A DNA stretch of 64,000 nt from Amaranthus tricolor (GCF_026212465.1 NC_080050.1:33312111-33376110); one strand, 5' to 3'. Counted from the first letter of the stretch, positions 10,072-23,686 are shown. Notes: generated from the sequence alone by a model not told the origin. Program-made: numbers and translations.

Positions 10072-10191
10072 GGGTGCGATCATACCAGCACTAATGCACC
10101 GGATCCCATCAGAACTCCGCAGTTAAGCGTGCTTGGGCGAGAGTAGTACTAGGATGGGTGACCTCCTGGGAAGTCCTCGTGTTGCACCCCT
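10072..10191 (+). rRNA. 5S rRNA: 5S ribosomal RNA, copy +15
   Basis: Consensus. Next start 681 bp on. Confidence 0.98.
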
Positions 10192-10752
10192 TTTTCCGTT
10201 CTTTTTTTTTTTTTTTAATTTTTTTTTTTTTTTTTTTTGTTTCCGCTGCACTTGAGCAAGAGCCATTTCAGTGATTATGGTAATATAATCCTTGGAAGTA
10301 ATTTTATTTATAAAAATATAACTCGCAACCGGGCCCCGGCCTCGAATTCACGGGCACTCGAAAGGTAGGACCCGTTGAGGCGGGTCGATGCGCATGCGAA
10401 CGAATTGTTCGAAAGAGGCGTGCATCGGTGCGTTCGCGTAAGCGGAAATTGCACCGGATCCCGTCGGAACTCCCCGCGGAAGCGTGCCCGGCGTGGATGG
10501 CCTCTTGATTTCCAAGTGTTGCGCGGATTTCTTAAATATTTCGTCGTTTTTTTGTTGCGAGTTCACCTGGCTTTTACAGCCGGCGGACTCTTTTGTGAAT
10601 CGGACAATACCGGGAGGGTGAAAAACAGTATTTGGGAAGAAGAAGGCTCGAAATAAGGGGTCTCGGTTGCGAATTTACGAGCTTCGGAATGCTCTGGTTT
10701 TTTACTTTTGGGCGGCAACGCGCATGTAATCAAATTGTTACGGTGATTGAAC

Positions 10753-10872
10753 GGGTGCGATCATACCAGCACTAATGCACCGGATCCCATCAGAACTCCG
10801 CAGTTAAGCGTGCTTGGGCGAGAGTAGTACTAGGATGGGTGACCTCCTGGGAAGTCCTCGTGTTGCACCCCT
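10753..10872 (+). rRNA. 5S rRNA: 5S ribosomal RNA, copy +16
   Basis: Consensus. Next start 681 bp on. Confidence 0.98.
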
Positions 10873-11433
10873 TTTTCCGTTCTTTTTTTTTTTTTTTAAT
10901 TTTTTTTTTTTTTTTTTTTGTTTCCGCTGCACTTGAGCAAGAGCCATTTCAGTGATTATGGTAATATAATCCTTGGAAGTAATTTTATTTATAAAAATAT
11001 AACTCGCAACCGGGCCCCGGCCTCGAATTCACGGGCACTCGAAAGGTAGGACCCGTTGAGGCGGGTCGATGCGCATGCGAACGAATTGTTCGAAAGAGGC
11101 GTGCATCGGTGCGTTCGCGTAAGCGGAAATTGCACCGGATCCCGTCGGAACTCCCCGCGGAAGCGTGCCCGGCGTGGATGGCCTCTTGATTTCCAAGTGT
11201 TGCGCGGATTTCTTAAATATTTCGTCGTTTTTTTGTTGCGAGTTCACCTGGCTTTTACAGCCGGCGGACTCTTTTGTGAATCGGACAATACCGGGAGGGT
11301 GAAAAACAGTATTTGGGAAGAAGAAGGCTCGAAATAAGGGGTCTCGGTTGCGAATTTACGAGCTTCGGAATGCTCTGGTTTTTTACTTTTGGGCGGCAAC
11401 GCGCATGTAATCAAATTGTTACGGTGATTGAAC

Positions 11434-11553
11434 GGGTGCGATCATACCAGCACTAATGCACCGGATCCCATCAGAACTCCGCAGTTAAGCGTGCTTGGGC
11501 GAGAGTAGTACTAGGATGGGTGACCTCCTGGGAAGTCCTCGTGTTGCACCCCT
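11434..11553 (+). rRNA. 5S rRNA: 5S ribosomal RNA, copy +17
   Basis: Consensus. Next start 681 bp on. Confidence 0.98.
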
Positions 11554-12114
11554 TTTTCCGTTCTTTTTTTTTTTTTTTAATTTTTTTTTTTTTTTTTTTT
11601 GTTTCCGCTGCACTTGAGCAAGAGCCATTTCAGTGATTATGGTAATATAATCCTTGGAAGTAATTTTATTTATAAAAATATAACTCGCAACCGGGCCCCG
11701 GCCTCGAATTCACGGGCACTCGAAAGGTAGGACCCGTTGAGGCGGGTCGATGCGCATGCGAACGAATTGTTCGAAAGAGGCGTGCATCGGTGCGTTCGCG
11801 TAAGCGGAAATTGCACCGGATCCCGTCGGAACTCCCCGCGGAAGCGTGCCCGGCGTGGATGGCCTCTTGATTTCCAAGTGTTGCGCGGATTTCTTAAATA
11901 TTTCGTCGTTTTTTTGTTGCGAGTTCACCTGGCTTTTACAGCCGGCGGACTCTTTTGTGAATCGGACAATACCGGGAGGGTGAAAAACAGTATTTGGGAA
12001 GAAGAAGGCTCGAAATAAGGGGTCTCGGTTGCGAATTTACGAGCTTCGGAATGCTCTGGTTTTTTACTTTTGGGCGGCAACGCGCATGTAATCAAATTGT
12101 TACGGTGATTGAAC

Positions 12115-12234
12115 GGGTGCGATCATACCAGCACTAATGCACCGGATCCCATCAGAACTCCGCAGTTAAGCGTGCTCGGGCGAGAGTAGTACTAGGATGG
12201 GTGACCTCCTGGGAAGTCCTCGTGTTGCACCCCT
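12115..12234 (+). rRNA. 5S rRNA: 5S ribosomal RNA, copy +18, T63C variant
   Basis: C at 12177 (position 63). Third and last T63C gene of the + arm. Next start 681 bp on. Confidence 0.97.
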
Positions 12235-12795
12235 TTTTCCGTTCTTTTTTTTTTTTTTTAATTTTTTTTTTTTTTTTTTTTGTTTCCGCTGCACTTGAGC
12301 AAGAGCCATTTCAGTGATTATGGTAATATAATCCTTGGAAGTAATTTTATTTATAAAAATATAACTCGCAACCGGGCCCCGGCCTCGAATTCACGGGCAC
12401 TCGAAAGGTAGGACCCGTTGAGGCGGGTCGATGCGCATGCGAACGAATTGTTCGAAAGAGGCGTGCATCGGTGCGTTCGCGTAAGCGGAAATTGCACCGG
12501 ATCCCGTCGGAACTCCCCGCGGAAGCGTGCCCGGCGTGGATGGCCTCTTGATTTCCAAGTGTTGCGCGGATTTCTTAAATATTTCGTCGTTTTTTTGTTG
12601 CGAGTTCACCTGGCTTTTACAGCCGGCGGACTCTTTTGTGAATCGGACAATACCGGGAGGGTGAAAAACAGTATTTGGGAAGAAGAAGGCTCGAAATAAG
12701 GGGTCTCGGTTGCGAATTTACGAGCTTCGGAATGCTCTGGTTTTTTACTTTTGGGCGGCAACGCGCATGTAATCAAATTGTTACGGTGATTGAAC

Positions 12796-12915
12796 GGGTG
12801 CGATCATACCAGCACTAATGCACCGGATCCCATCAGAACTCCGCAGTTAAGCGTGCTTGGGCGAGAGTAGTACTAGGATGGGTGACCTCCTGGGAAGTCC
12901 TCGTGTTGCACCCCT
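12796..12915 (+). rRNA. 5S rRNA: 5S ribosomal RNA, copy +19
   Basis: Consensus. Next start 681 bp on. Confidence 0.98.
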
Positions 12916-13476
12916 TTTTCCGTTCTTTTTTTTTTTTTTTAATTTTTTTTTTTTTTTTTTTTGTTTCCGCTGCACTTGAGCAAGAGCCATTTCAGTGATT
13001 ATGGTAATATAATCCTTGGAAGTAATTTTATTTATAAAAATATAACTCGCAACCGGGCCCCGGCCTCGAATTCACGGGCACTCGAAAGGTAGGACCCGTT
13101 GAGGCGGGTCGATGCGCATGCGAACGAATTGTTCGAAAGAGGCGTGCATCGGTGCGTTCGCGTAAGCGGAAATTGCACCGGATCCCGTCGGAACTCCCCG
13201 CGGAAGCGTGCCCGGCGTGGATGGCCTCTTGATTTCCAAGTGTTGCGCGGATTTCTTAAATATTTCGTCGTTTTTTTGTTGCGAGTTCACCTGGCTTTTA
13301 CAGCCGGCGGACTCTTTTGTGAATCGGACAATACCGGGAGGGTGAAAAACAGTATTTGGGAAGAAGAAGGCTCGAAATAAGGGGTCTCGGTTGCGAATTT
13401 ACGAGCTTCGGAATGCTCTGGTTTTTTACTTTTGGGCGGCAACGCGCATGTAATCAAATTGTTACGGTGATTGAAC

Positions 13477-13596
13477 GGGTGCGATCATACCAGCACTAAT
13501 GCACCGGATCCCATCAGAACTCCGCAGTTAAGCGTGCTTGGGCGAGAGTAGTACTAGGATGGGTGACCTCCTGGGAAGTCCTCGTGTTGCACCCCT
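13477..13596 (+). rRNA. 5S rRNA: 5S ribosomal RNA, copy +20
   Basis: Consensus. Next start 681 bp on. Confidence 0.98.
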
Positions 13597-14157
13597 TTTT
13601 CCGTTCTTTTTTTTTTTTTTTAATTTTTTTTTTTTTTTTTTTTGTTTCCGCTGCACTTGAGCAAGAGCCATTTCAGTGATTATGGTAATATAATCCTTGG
13701 AAGTAATTTTATTTATAAAAATATAACTCGCAACCGGGCCCCGGCCTCGAATTCACGGGCACTCGAAAGGTAGGACCCGTTGAGGCGGGTCGATGCGCAT
13801 GCGAACGAATTGTTCGAAAGAGGCGTGCATCGGTGCGTTCGCGTAAGCGGAAATTGCACCGGATCCCGTCGGAACTCCCCGCGGAAGCGTGCCCGGCGTG
13901 GATGGCCTCTTGATTTCCAAGTGTTGCGCGGATTTCTTAAATATTTCGTCGTTTTTTTGTTGCGAGTTCACCTGGCTTTTACAGCCGGCGGACTCTTTTG
14001 TGAATCGGACAATACCGGGAGGGTGAAAAACAGTATTTGGGAAGAAGAAGGCTCGAAATAAGGGGTCTCGGTTGCGAATTTACGAGCTTCGGAATGCTCT
14101 GGTTTTTTACTTTTGGGCGGCAACGCGCATGTAATCAAATTGTTACGGTGATTGAAC

Positions 14158-14277
14158 GGGTGCGATCATACCAGCACTAATGCACCGGATCCCATCAGAA
14201 CTCCGCAGTTAAGCGTGCTTGGGCGAGAGTAGTACTAGGATGGGTGACCTCCTGGGAAGTCCTCGTGTTGCACCCCT
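14158..14277 (+). rRNA. 5S rRNA: 5S ribosomal RNA, copy +21
   Basis: Consensus. Next start 681 bp on. Confidence 0.98.
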
Positions 14278-14838
14278 TTTTCCGTTCTTTTTTTTTTTTT
14301 TTAATTTTTTTTTTTTTTTTTTTTGTTTCCGCTGCACTTGAGCAAGAGCCATTTCAGTGATTATGGTAATATAATCCTTGGAAGTAATTTTATTTATAAA
14401 AATATAACTCGCAACCGGGCCCCGGCCTCGAATTCACGGGCACTCGAAAGGTAGGACCCGTTGAGGCGGGTCGATGCGCATGCGAACGAATTGTTCGAAA
14501 GAGGCGTGCATCGGTGCGTTCGCGTAAGCGGAAATTGCACCGGATCCCGTCGGAACTCCCCGCGGAAGCGTGCCCGGCGTGGATGGCCTCTTGATTTCCA
14601 AGTGTTGCGCGGATTTCTTAAATATTTCGTCGTTTTTTTGTTGCGAGTTCACCTGGCTTTTACAGCCGGCGGACTCTTTTGTGAATCGGACAATACCGGG
14701 AGGGTGAAAAACAGTATTTGGGAAGAAGAAGGCTCGAAATAAGGGGTCTCGGTTGCGAATTTACGAGCTTCGGAATGCTCTGGTTTTTTACTTTTGGGCG
14801 GCAACGCGCATGTAATCAAATTGTTACGGTGATTGAAC

Positions 14839-14958
14839 GGGTGCGATCATACCAGCACTAATGCACCGGATCCCATCAGAACTCCGCAGTTAAGCGTGCT
14901 TGGGCGAGAGTAGTACTAGGATGGGTGACCTCCTGGGAAGTCCTCGTGTTGCACCCCT
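14839..14958 (+). rRNA. 5S rRNA: 5S ribosomal RNA, copy +22
   Basis: Consensus. Next start 681 bp on. Confidence 0.98.
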
Positions 14959-15519
14959 TTTTCCGTTCTTTTTTTTTTTTTTTAATTTTTTTTTTTTTTT
15001 TTTTTGTTTCCGCTGCACTTGAGCAAGAGCCATTTCAGTGATTATGGTAATATAATCCTTGGAAGTAATTTTATTTATAAAAATATAACTCGCAACCGGG
15101 CCCCGGCCTCGAATTCACGGGCACTCGAAAGGTAGGACCCGTTGAGGCGGGTCGATGCGCATGCGAACGAATTGTTCGAAAGAGGCGTGCATCGGTGCGT
15201 TCGCGTAAGCGGAAATTGCACCGGATCCCGTCGGAACTCCCCGCGGAAGCGTGCCCGGCGTGGATGGCCTCTTGATTTCCAAGTGTTGCGCGGATTTCTT
15301 AAATATTTCGTCGTTTTTTTGTTGCGAGTTCACCTGGCTTTTACAGCCGGCGGACTCTTTTGTGAATCGGACAATACCGGGAGGGTGAAAAACAGTATTT
15401 GGGAAGAAGAAGGCTCGAAATAAGGGGTCTCGGTTGCGAATTTACGAGCTTCGGAATGCTCTGGTTTTTTACTTTTGGGCGGCAACGCGCATGTAATCAA
15501 ATTGTTACGGTGATTGAAC

Positions 15520-15639
15520 GGGTGCGATCATACCAGCACTAATGCACCGGATCCCATCAGAACTCCGCAGTTAAGCGTGCTTGGGCGAGAGTAGTACTAG
15601 GATGGGTGACCTCCTGGGAAGTCCTCGTGTTGCACCCCT
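15520..15639 (+). rRNA. 5S rRNA: 5S ribosomal RNA, copy +23
   Basis: Consensus. Next start 681 bp on. Confidence 0.98.
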
Positions 15640-16200
15640 TTTTCCGTTCTTTTTTTTTTTTTTTAATTTTTTTTTTTTTTTTTTTTGTTTCCGCTGCACT
15701 TGAGCAAGAGCCATTTCAGTGATTATGGTAATATAATCCTTGGAAGTAATTTTATTTATAAAAATATAACTCGCAACCGGGCCCCGGCCTCGAATTCACG
15801 GGCACTCGAAAGGTAGGACCCGTTGAGGCGGGTCGATGCGCATGCGAACGAATTGTTCGAAAGAGGCGTGCATCGGTGCGTTCGCGTAAGCGGAAATTGC
15901 ACCGGATCCCGTCGGAACTCCCCGCGGAAGCGTGCCCGGCGTGGATGGCCTCTTGATTTCCAAGTGTTGCGCGGATTTCTTAAATATTTCGTCGTTTTTT
16001 TGTTGCGAGTTCACCTGGCTTTTACAGCCGGCGGACTCTTTTGTGAATCGGACAATACCGGGAGGGTGAAAAACAGTATTTGGGAAGAAGAAGGCTCGAA
16101 ATAAGGGGTCTCGGTTGCGAATTTACGAGCTTCGGAATGCTCTGGTTTTTTACTTTTGGGCGGCAACGCGCATGTAATCAAATTGTTACGGTGATTGAAC

Positions 16201-16320
16201 GGGTGCGATCATACCAGCACTAATGCACCGGATCCCATCAGAACTCCGCAGTTAAGCGTGCTTGGGCGAGAGTAGTACTAGGATGGGTGACCTCCTGGGA
16301 AGTCCTCGTGTTGCACCCCT
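16201..16320 (+). rRNA. 5S rRNA: 5S ribosomal RNA, copy +24
   Basis: Consensus. Next start 681 bp on. Confidence 0.98.
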
Positions 16321-16881
16321 TTTTCCGTTCTTTTTTTTTTTTTTTAATTTTTTTTTTTTTTTTTTTTGTTTCCGCTGCACTTGAGCAAGAGCCATTTCAG
16401 TGATTATGGTAATATAATCCTTGGAAGTAATTTTATTTATAAAAATATAACTCGCAACCGGGCCCCGGCCTCGAATTCACGGGCACTCGAAAGGTAGGAC
16501 CCGTTGAGGCGGGTCGATGCGCATGCGAACGAATTGTTCGAAAGAGGCGTGCATCGGTGCGTTCGCGTAAGCGGAAATTGCACCGGATCCCGTCGGAACT
16601 CCCCGCGGAAGCGTGCCCGGCGTGGATGGCCTCTTGATTTCCAAGTGTTGCGCGGATTTCTTAAATATTTCGTCGTTTTTTTGTTGCGAGTTCACCTGGC
16701 TTTTACAGCCGGCGGACTCTTTTGTGAATCGGACAATACCGGGAGGGTGAAAAACAGTATTTGGGAAGAAGAAGGCTCGAAATAAGGGGTCTCGGTTGCG
16801 AATTTACGAGCTTCGGAATGCTCTGGTTTTTTACTTTTGGGCGGCAACGCGCATGTAATCAAATTGTTACGGTGATTGAAC

Positions 16882-17001
16882 GGGTGCGATCATACCAGCA
16901 CTAATGCACCGGATCCCATCAGAACTCCGCAGTTAAGCGTGCTTGGGCGAGAGTAGTACTAGGATGGGTGACCTCCTGGGAAGTCCTCGTGTTGCACCCC
17001 T
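16882..17001 (+). rRNA. 5S rRNA: 5S ribosomal RNA, copy +25
   Basis: Consensus. Next start 681 bp on. Confidence 0.98.
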
Positions 17002-17562
17002 TTTTCCGTTCTTTTTTTTTTTTTTTAATTTTTTTTTTTTTTTTTTTTGTTTCCGCTGCACTTGAGCAAGAGCCATTTCAGTGATTATGGTAATATAATC
17101 CTTGGAAGTAATTTTATTTATAAAAATATAACTCGCAACCGGGCCCCGGCCTCGAATTCACGGGCACTCGAAAGGTAGGACCCGTTGAGGCGGGTCGATG
17201 CGCATGCGAACGAATTGTTCGAAAGAGGCGTGCATCGGTGCGTTCGCGTAAGCGGAAATTGCACCGGATCCCGTCGGAACTCCCCGCGGAAGCGTGCCCG
17301 GCGTGGATGGCCTCTTGATTTCCAAGTGTTGCGCGGATTTCTTAAATATTTCGTCGTTTTTTTGTTGCGAGTTCACCTGGCTTTTACAGCCGGCGGACTC
17401 TTTTGTGAATCGGACAATACCGGGAGGGTGAAAAACAGTATTTGGGAAGAAGAAGGCTCGAAATAAGGGGTCTCGGTTGCGAATTTACGAGCTTCGGAAT
17501 GCTCTGGTTTTTTACTTTTGGGCGGCAACGCGCATGTAATCAAATTGTTACGGTGATTGAAC

Positions 17563-17682
17563 GGGTGCGATCATACCAGCACTAATGCACCGGATCCCAT
17601 CAGAACTCCGCAGTTAAGCGTGCTTGGGCGAGAGTAGTACTAGGATGGGTGACCTCCTGGGAAGTCCTCGTGTTGCACCCCT
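17563..17682 (+). rRNA. 5S rRNA: 5S ribosomal RNA, copy +26
   Basis: Consensus. Next start 681 bp on. Confidence 0.98.
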
Positions 17683-18243
17683 TTTTCCGTTCTTTTTTTT
17701 TTTTTTTAATTTTTTTTTTTTTTTTTTTTGTTTCCGCTGCACTTGAGCAAGAGCCATTTCAGTGATTATGGTAATATAATCCTTGGAAGTAATTTTATTT
17801 ATAAAAATATAACTCGCAACCGGGCCCCGGCCTCGAATTCACGGGCACTCGAAAGGTAGGACCCGTTGAGGCGGGTCGATGCGCATGCGAACGAATTGTT
17901 CGAAAGAGGCGTGCATCGGTGCGTTCGCGTAAGCGGAAATTGCACCGGATCCCGTCGGAACTCCCCGCGGAAGCGTGCCCGGCGTGGATGGCCTCTTGAT
18001 TTCCAAGTGTTGCGCGGATTTCTTAAATATTTCGTCGTTTTTTTGTTGCGAGTTCACCTGGCTTTTACAGCCGGCGGACTCTTTTGTGAATCGGACAATA
18101 CCGGGAGGGTGAAAAACAGTATTTGGGAAGAAGAAGGCTCGAAATAAGGGGTCTCGGTTGCGAATTTACGAGCTTCGGAATGCTCTGGTTTTTTACTTTT
18201 GGGCGGCAACGCGCATGTAATCAAATTGTTACGGTGATTGAAC

Positions 18244-18363
18244 GGGTGCGATCATACCAGCACTAATGCACCGGATCCCATCAGAACTCCGCAGTTAAGC
18301 GTGCTTGGGCGAGAGTAGTACTAGGATGGGTGACCTCCTGGGAAGTCCTCGTGTTGCACCCCT
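18244..18363 (+). rRNA. 5S rRNA: 5S ribosomal RNA, copy +27
   Basis: Consensus. Next start 681 bp on. Confidence 0.98.
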
Positions 18364-18924
18364 TTTTCCGTTCTTTTTTTTTTTTTTTAATTTTTTTTTT
18401 TTTTTTTTTTGTTTCCGCTGCACTTGAGCAAGAGCCATTTCAGTGATTATGGTAATATAATCCTTGGAAGTAATTTTATTTATAAAAATATAACTCGCAA
18501 CCGGGCCCCGGCCTCGAATTCACGGGCACTCGAAAGGTAGGACCCGTTGAGGCGGGTCGATGCGCATGCGAACGAATTGTTCGAAAGAGGCGTGCATCGG
18601 TGCGTTCGCGTAAGCGGAAATTGCACCGGATCCCGTCGGAACTCCCCGCGGAAGCGTGCCCGGCGTGGATGGCCTCTTGATTTCCAAGTGTTGCGCGGAT
18701 TTCTTAAATATTTCGTCGTTTTTTTGTTGCGAGTTCACCTGGCTTTTACAGCCGGCGGACTCTTTTGTGAATCGGACAATACCGGGAGGGTGAAAAACAG
18801 TATTTGGGAAGAAGAAGGCTCGAAATAAGGGGTCTCGGTTGCGAATTTACGAGCTTCGGAATGCTCTGGTTTTTTACTTTTGGGCGGCAACGCGCATGTA
18901 ATCAAATTGTTACGGTGATTGAAC

Positions 18925-19044
18925 GGGTGCGATCATACCAGCACTAATGCACCGGATCCCATCAGAACTCCGCAGTTAAGCGTGCTTGGGCGAGAGTAGT
19001 ACTAGGATGGGTGACCTCCTGGGAAGTCCTCGTGTTGCACCCCT
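18925..19044 (+). rRNA. 5S rRNA: 5S ribosomal RNA, copy +28
   Basis: Consensus. Next start 681 bp on; last unit of the long 681-bp domain. Confidence 0.98.
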
Positions 19045-19605
19045 TTTTCCGTTCTTTTTTTTTTTTTTTAATTTTTTTTTTTTTTTTTTTTGTTTCCGCT
19101 GCACTTGAGCAAGAGCCATTTCAGTGATTATGGTAATATAATCCTTGGAAGTAATTTTATTTATAAAAATATAACTCGCAACCGGGCCCCGGCCTCGAAT
19201 TCACGGGCACTCGAAAGGTAGGACCCGTTGAGGCGGGTCGATGCGCATGCGAACGAATTGTTCGAAAGAGGCGTGCATCGGTGCGTTCGCGTAAGCGGAA
19301 ATTGCACCGGATCCCGTCGGAACTCCCCGCGGAAGCGTGCCCGGCGTGGATGGCCTCTTGATTTCCAAGTGTTGCGCGGATTTCTTAAATATTTCGTCGT
19401 TTTTTTGTTGCGAGTTCACCTGGCTTTTACAGCCGGCGGACTCTTTTGTGAATCGGACAATACCGGGAGGGTGAAAAACAGTATTTGGGAAGAAGAAGGC
19501 TCGAAATAAGGGGTCTCGGTTGCGAATTTACGAGCTTCGGAATGCTCTGGTTTTTTACTTTTGGGCGGCAACGCGCATGTAATCAAATTGTTACGGTGAT
19601 TGAAC

Positions 19606-19725
19606 GGGTGCGATCATACCAGCACTAATGCACCGGATCCCATCAGAACTCCGCAGTTAAGCGTGCTTGGGCGAGAGTAGTACTAGGATGGGTGACCTCC
19701 TGGGAAGTCCTCGTGTTGCACCCCT
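19606..19725 (+). rRNA. 5S rRNA: 5S ribosomal RNA, copy +29
   Basis: Consensus. First T15-AA-T19 tract (19736-19771); next start 680 bp on. Confidence 0.98.
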
Positions 19726-20285
19726 TTTTCCGTTCTTTTTTTTTTTTTTTAATTTTTTTTTTTTTTTTTTTGTTTCCGCTGCACTTGAGCAAGAGCCATT
19801 TCAGTGATTATGGTAATATAATCCTTGGAAGTAATTTTATTTATAAAAATATAACTCGCAACCGGGCCCCGGCCTCGAATTCACGGGCACTCGAAAGGTA
19901 GGACCCGTTGAGGCGGGTCGATGCGCATGCGAACGAATTGTTCGAAAGAGGCGTGCATCGGTGCGTTCGCGTAAGCGGAAATTGCACCGGATCCCGTCGG
20001 AACTCCCCGCGGAAGCGTGCCCGGCGTGGATGGCCTCTTGATTTCCAAGTGTTGCGCGGATTTCTTAAATATTTCGTCGTTTTTTTGTTGCGAGTTCACC
20101 TGGCTTTTACAGCCGGCGGACTCTTTTGTGAATCGGACAATACCGGGAGGGTGAAAAACAGTATTTGGGAAGAAGAAGGCTCGAAATAAGGGGTCTCGGT
20201 TGCGAATTTACGAGCTTCGGAATGCTCTGGTTTTTTACTTTTGGGCGGCAACGCGCATGTAATCAAATTGTTACGGTGATTGAAC

Positions 20286-20405
20286 GGGTGCGATCATACC
20301 AGCACTAATGCACCGGATCCCATCAGAACTCCGCAGTTAAGCGTGCTTGGGCGAGAGTAGTACTAGGATGGGTGACCTCCTGGGAAGTCCTCGTGTTGCA
20401 CCCCT
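20286..20405 (+). rRNA. 5S rRNA: 5S ribosomal RNA, copy +30
   Basis: Consensus. Next start 680 bp on. Confidence 0.98.
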
Positions 20406-20965
20406 TTTTCCGTTCTTTTTTTTTTTTTTTAATTTTTTTTTTTTTTTTTTTGTTTCCGCTGCACTTGAGCAAGAGCCATTTCAGTGATTATGGTAATATA
20501 ATCCTTGGAAGTAATTTTATTTATAAAAATATAACTCGCAACCGGGCCCCGGCCTCGAATTCACGGGCACTCGAAAGGTAGGACCCGTTGAGGCGGGTCG
20601 ATGCGCATGCGAACGAATTGTTCGAAAGAGGCGTGCATCGGTGCGTTCGCGTAAGCGGAAATTGCACCGGATCCCGTCGGAACTCCCCGCGGAAGCGTGC
20701 CCGGCGTGGATGGCCTCTTGATTTCCAAGTGTTGCGCGGATTTCTTAAATATTTCGTCGTTTTTTTGTTGCGAGTTCACCTGGCTTTTACAGCCGGCGGA
20801 CTCTTTTGTGAATCGGACAATACCGGGAGGGTGAAAAACAGTATTTGGGAAGAAGAAGGCTCGAAATAAGGGGTCTCGGTTGCGAATTTACGAGCTTCGG
20901 AATGCTCTGGTTTTTTACTTTTGGGCGGCAACGCGCATGTAATCAAATTGTTACGGTGATTGAAC

Positions 20966-21085
20966 GGGTGCGATCATACCAGCACTAATGCACCGGATCC
21001 CATCAGAACTCCGCAGTTAAGCGTGCTTGGGCGAGAGTAGTACTAGGATGGGTGACCTCCTGGGAAGTCCTCGTGTTGCACCCCT
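20966..21085 (+). rRNA. 5S rRNA: 5S ribosomal RNA, copy +31
   Basis: Consensus. Next start 680 bp on. Confidence 0.98.
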
Positions 21086-21645
21086 TTTTCCGTTCTTTTT
21101 TTTTTTTTTTAATTTTTTTTTTTTTTTTTTTGTTTCCGCTGCACTTGAGCAAGAGCCATTTCAGTGATTATGGTAATATAATCCTTGGAAGTAATTTTAT
21201 TTATAAAAATATAACTCGCAACCGGGCCCCGGCCTCGAATTCACGGGCACTCGAAAGGTAGGACCCGTTGAGGCGGGTCGATGCGCATGCGAACGAATTG
21301 TTCGAAAGAGGCGTGCATCGGTGCGTTCGCGTAAGCGGAAATTGCACCGGATCCCGTCGGAACTCCCCGCGGAAGCGTGCCCGGCGTGGATGGCCTCTTG
21401 ATTTCCAAGTGTTGCGCGGATTTCTTAAATATTTCGTCGTTTTTTTGTTGCGAGTTCACCTGGCTTTTACAGCCGGCGGACTCTTTTGTGAATCGGACAA
21501 TACCGGGAGGGTGAAAAACAGTATTTGGGAAGAAGAAGGCTCGAAATAAGGGGTCTCGGTTGCGAATTTACGAGCTTCGGAATGCTCTGGTTTTTTACTT
21601 TTGGGCGGCAACGCGCATGTAATCAAATTGTTACGGTGATTGAAC

Positions 21646-21765
21646 GGGTGCGATCATACCAGCACTAATGCACCGGATCCCATCAGAACTCCGCAGTTAA
21701 GCGTGCTTGGGCGAGAGTAGTACTAGGATGGGTGACCTCCTGGGAAGTCCTCGTGTTGCACCCCT
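21646..21765 (+). rRNA. 5S rRNA: 5S ribosomal RNA, copy +32
   Basis: Consensus. Next start 680 bp on. Confidence 0.98.
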
Positions 21766-22325
21766 TTTTCCGTTCTTTTTTTTTTTTTTTAATTTTTTTT
21801 TTTTTTTTTTTGTTTCCGCTGCACTTGAGCAAGAGCCATTTCAGTGATTATGGTAATATAATCCTTGGAAGTAATTTTATTTATAAAAATATAACTCGCA
21901 ACCGGGCCCCGGCCTCGAATTCACGGGCACTCGAAAGGTAGGACCCGTTGAGGCGGGTCGATGCGCATGCGAACGAATTGTTCGAAAGAGGCGTGCATCG
22001 GTGCGTTCGCGTAAGCGGAAATTGCACCGGATCCCGTCGGAACTCCCCGCGGAAGCGTGCCCGGCGTGGATGGCCTCTTGATTTCCAAGTGTTGCGCGGA
22101 TTTCTTAAATATTTCGTCGTTTTTTTGTTGCGAGTTCACCTGGCTTTTACAGCCGGCGGACTCTTTTGTGAATCGGACAATACCGGGAGGGTGAAAAACA
22201 GTATTTGGGAAGAAGAAGGCTCGAAATAAGGGGTCTCGGTTGCGAATTTACGAGCTTCGGAATGCTCTGGTTTTTTACTTTTGGGCGGCAACGCGCATGT
22301 AATCAAATTGTTACGGTGATTGAAC

Positions 22326-22445
22326 GGGTGCGATCATACCAGCACTAATGCACCGGATCCCATCAGAACTCCGCAGTTAAGCGTGCTTGGGCGAGAGTAG
22401 TACTAGGATGGGTGACCTCCTGGGAAGTCCTCGTGTTGCACCCCT
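22326..22445 (+). rRNA. 5S rRNA: 5S ribosomal RNA, copy +33
   Basis: Consensus. Next start 680 bp on. Confidence 0.98.
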
Positions 22446-23005
22446 TTTTCCGTTCTTTTTTTTTTTTTTTAATTTTTTTTTTTTTTTTTTTGTTTCCGCT
22501 GCACTTGAGCAAGAGCCATTTCAGTGATTATGGTAATATAATCCTTGGAAGTAATTTTATTTATAAAAATATAACTCGCAACCGGGCCCCGGCCTCGAAT
22601 TCACGGGCACTCGAAAGGTAGGACCCGTTGAGGCGGGTCGATGCGCATGCGAACGAATTGTTCGAAAGAGGCGTGCATCGGTGCGTTCGCGTAAGCGGAA
22701 ATTGCACCGGATCCCGTCGGAACTCCCCGCGGAAGCGTGCCCGGCGTGGATGGCCTCTTGATTTCCAAGTGTTGCGCGGATTTCTTAAATATTTCGTCGT
22801 TTTTTTGTTGCGAGTTCACCTGGCTTTTACAGCCGGCGGACTCTTTTGTGAATCGGACAATACCGGGAGGGTGAAAAACAGTATTTGGGAAGAAGAAGGC
22901 TCGAAATAAGGGGTCTCGGTTGCGAATTTACGAGCTTCGGAATGCTCTGGTTTTTTACTTTTGGGCGGCAACGCGCATGTAATCAAATTGTTACGGTGAT
23001 TGAAC

Positions 23006-23125
23006 GGGTGCGATCATACCAGCACTAATGCACCGGATCCCATCAGAACTCCGCAGTTAAGCGTGCTTGGGCGAGAGTAGTACTAGGATGGGTGACCTCC
23101 TGGGAAGTCCTCGTGTTGCACCCCT
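23006..23125 (+). rRNA. 5S rRNA: 5S ribosomal RNA, copy +34
   Basis: Consensus. Next start 681 bp on. Confidence 0.98.
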
Positions 23126-23686
23126 TTTTCCGTTCTTTTTTTTTTTTTTTAATTTTTTTTTTTTTTTTTTTTGTTTCCGCTGCACTTGAGCAAGAGCCAT
23201 TTCAGTGATTATGGTAATATAATCCTTGGAAGTAATTTTATTTATAAAAATATAACTCGCAACCGGGCCCCGGCCTCGAATTCACGGGCACTCGAAAGGT
23301 AGGACCCGTTGAGGCGGGTCGATGCGCATGCGAACGAATTGTTCGAAAGAGGCGTGCATCGGTGCGTTCGCGTAAGCGGAAATTGCACCGGATCCCGTCG
23401 GAACTCCCCGCGGAAGCGTGCCCGGCGTGGATGGCCTCTTGATTTCCAAGTGTTGCGCGGATTTCTTAAATATTTCGTCGTTTTTTTGTTGCGAGTTCAC
23501 CTGGCTTTTACAGCCGGCGGACTCTTTTGTGAATCGGACAATACCGGGAGGGTGAAAAACAGTATTTGGGAAGAAGAAGGCTCGAAATAAGGGGTCTCGG
23601 TTGCGAATTTACGAGCTTCGGAATGCTCTGGTTTTTTACTTTTGGGCGGCAACGCGCATGTAATCAAATTGTTACGGTGATTGAAC

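Noticed and set aside
19692..19901. 69-residue frame rich in phenylalanine, seen only in 680-bp units.
   Set aside because: It starts inside the 5S gene and reads the poly-T tract as phenylalanine. It is open only when the tract length happens to fit the frame.
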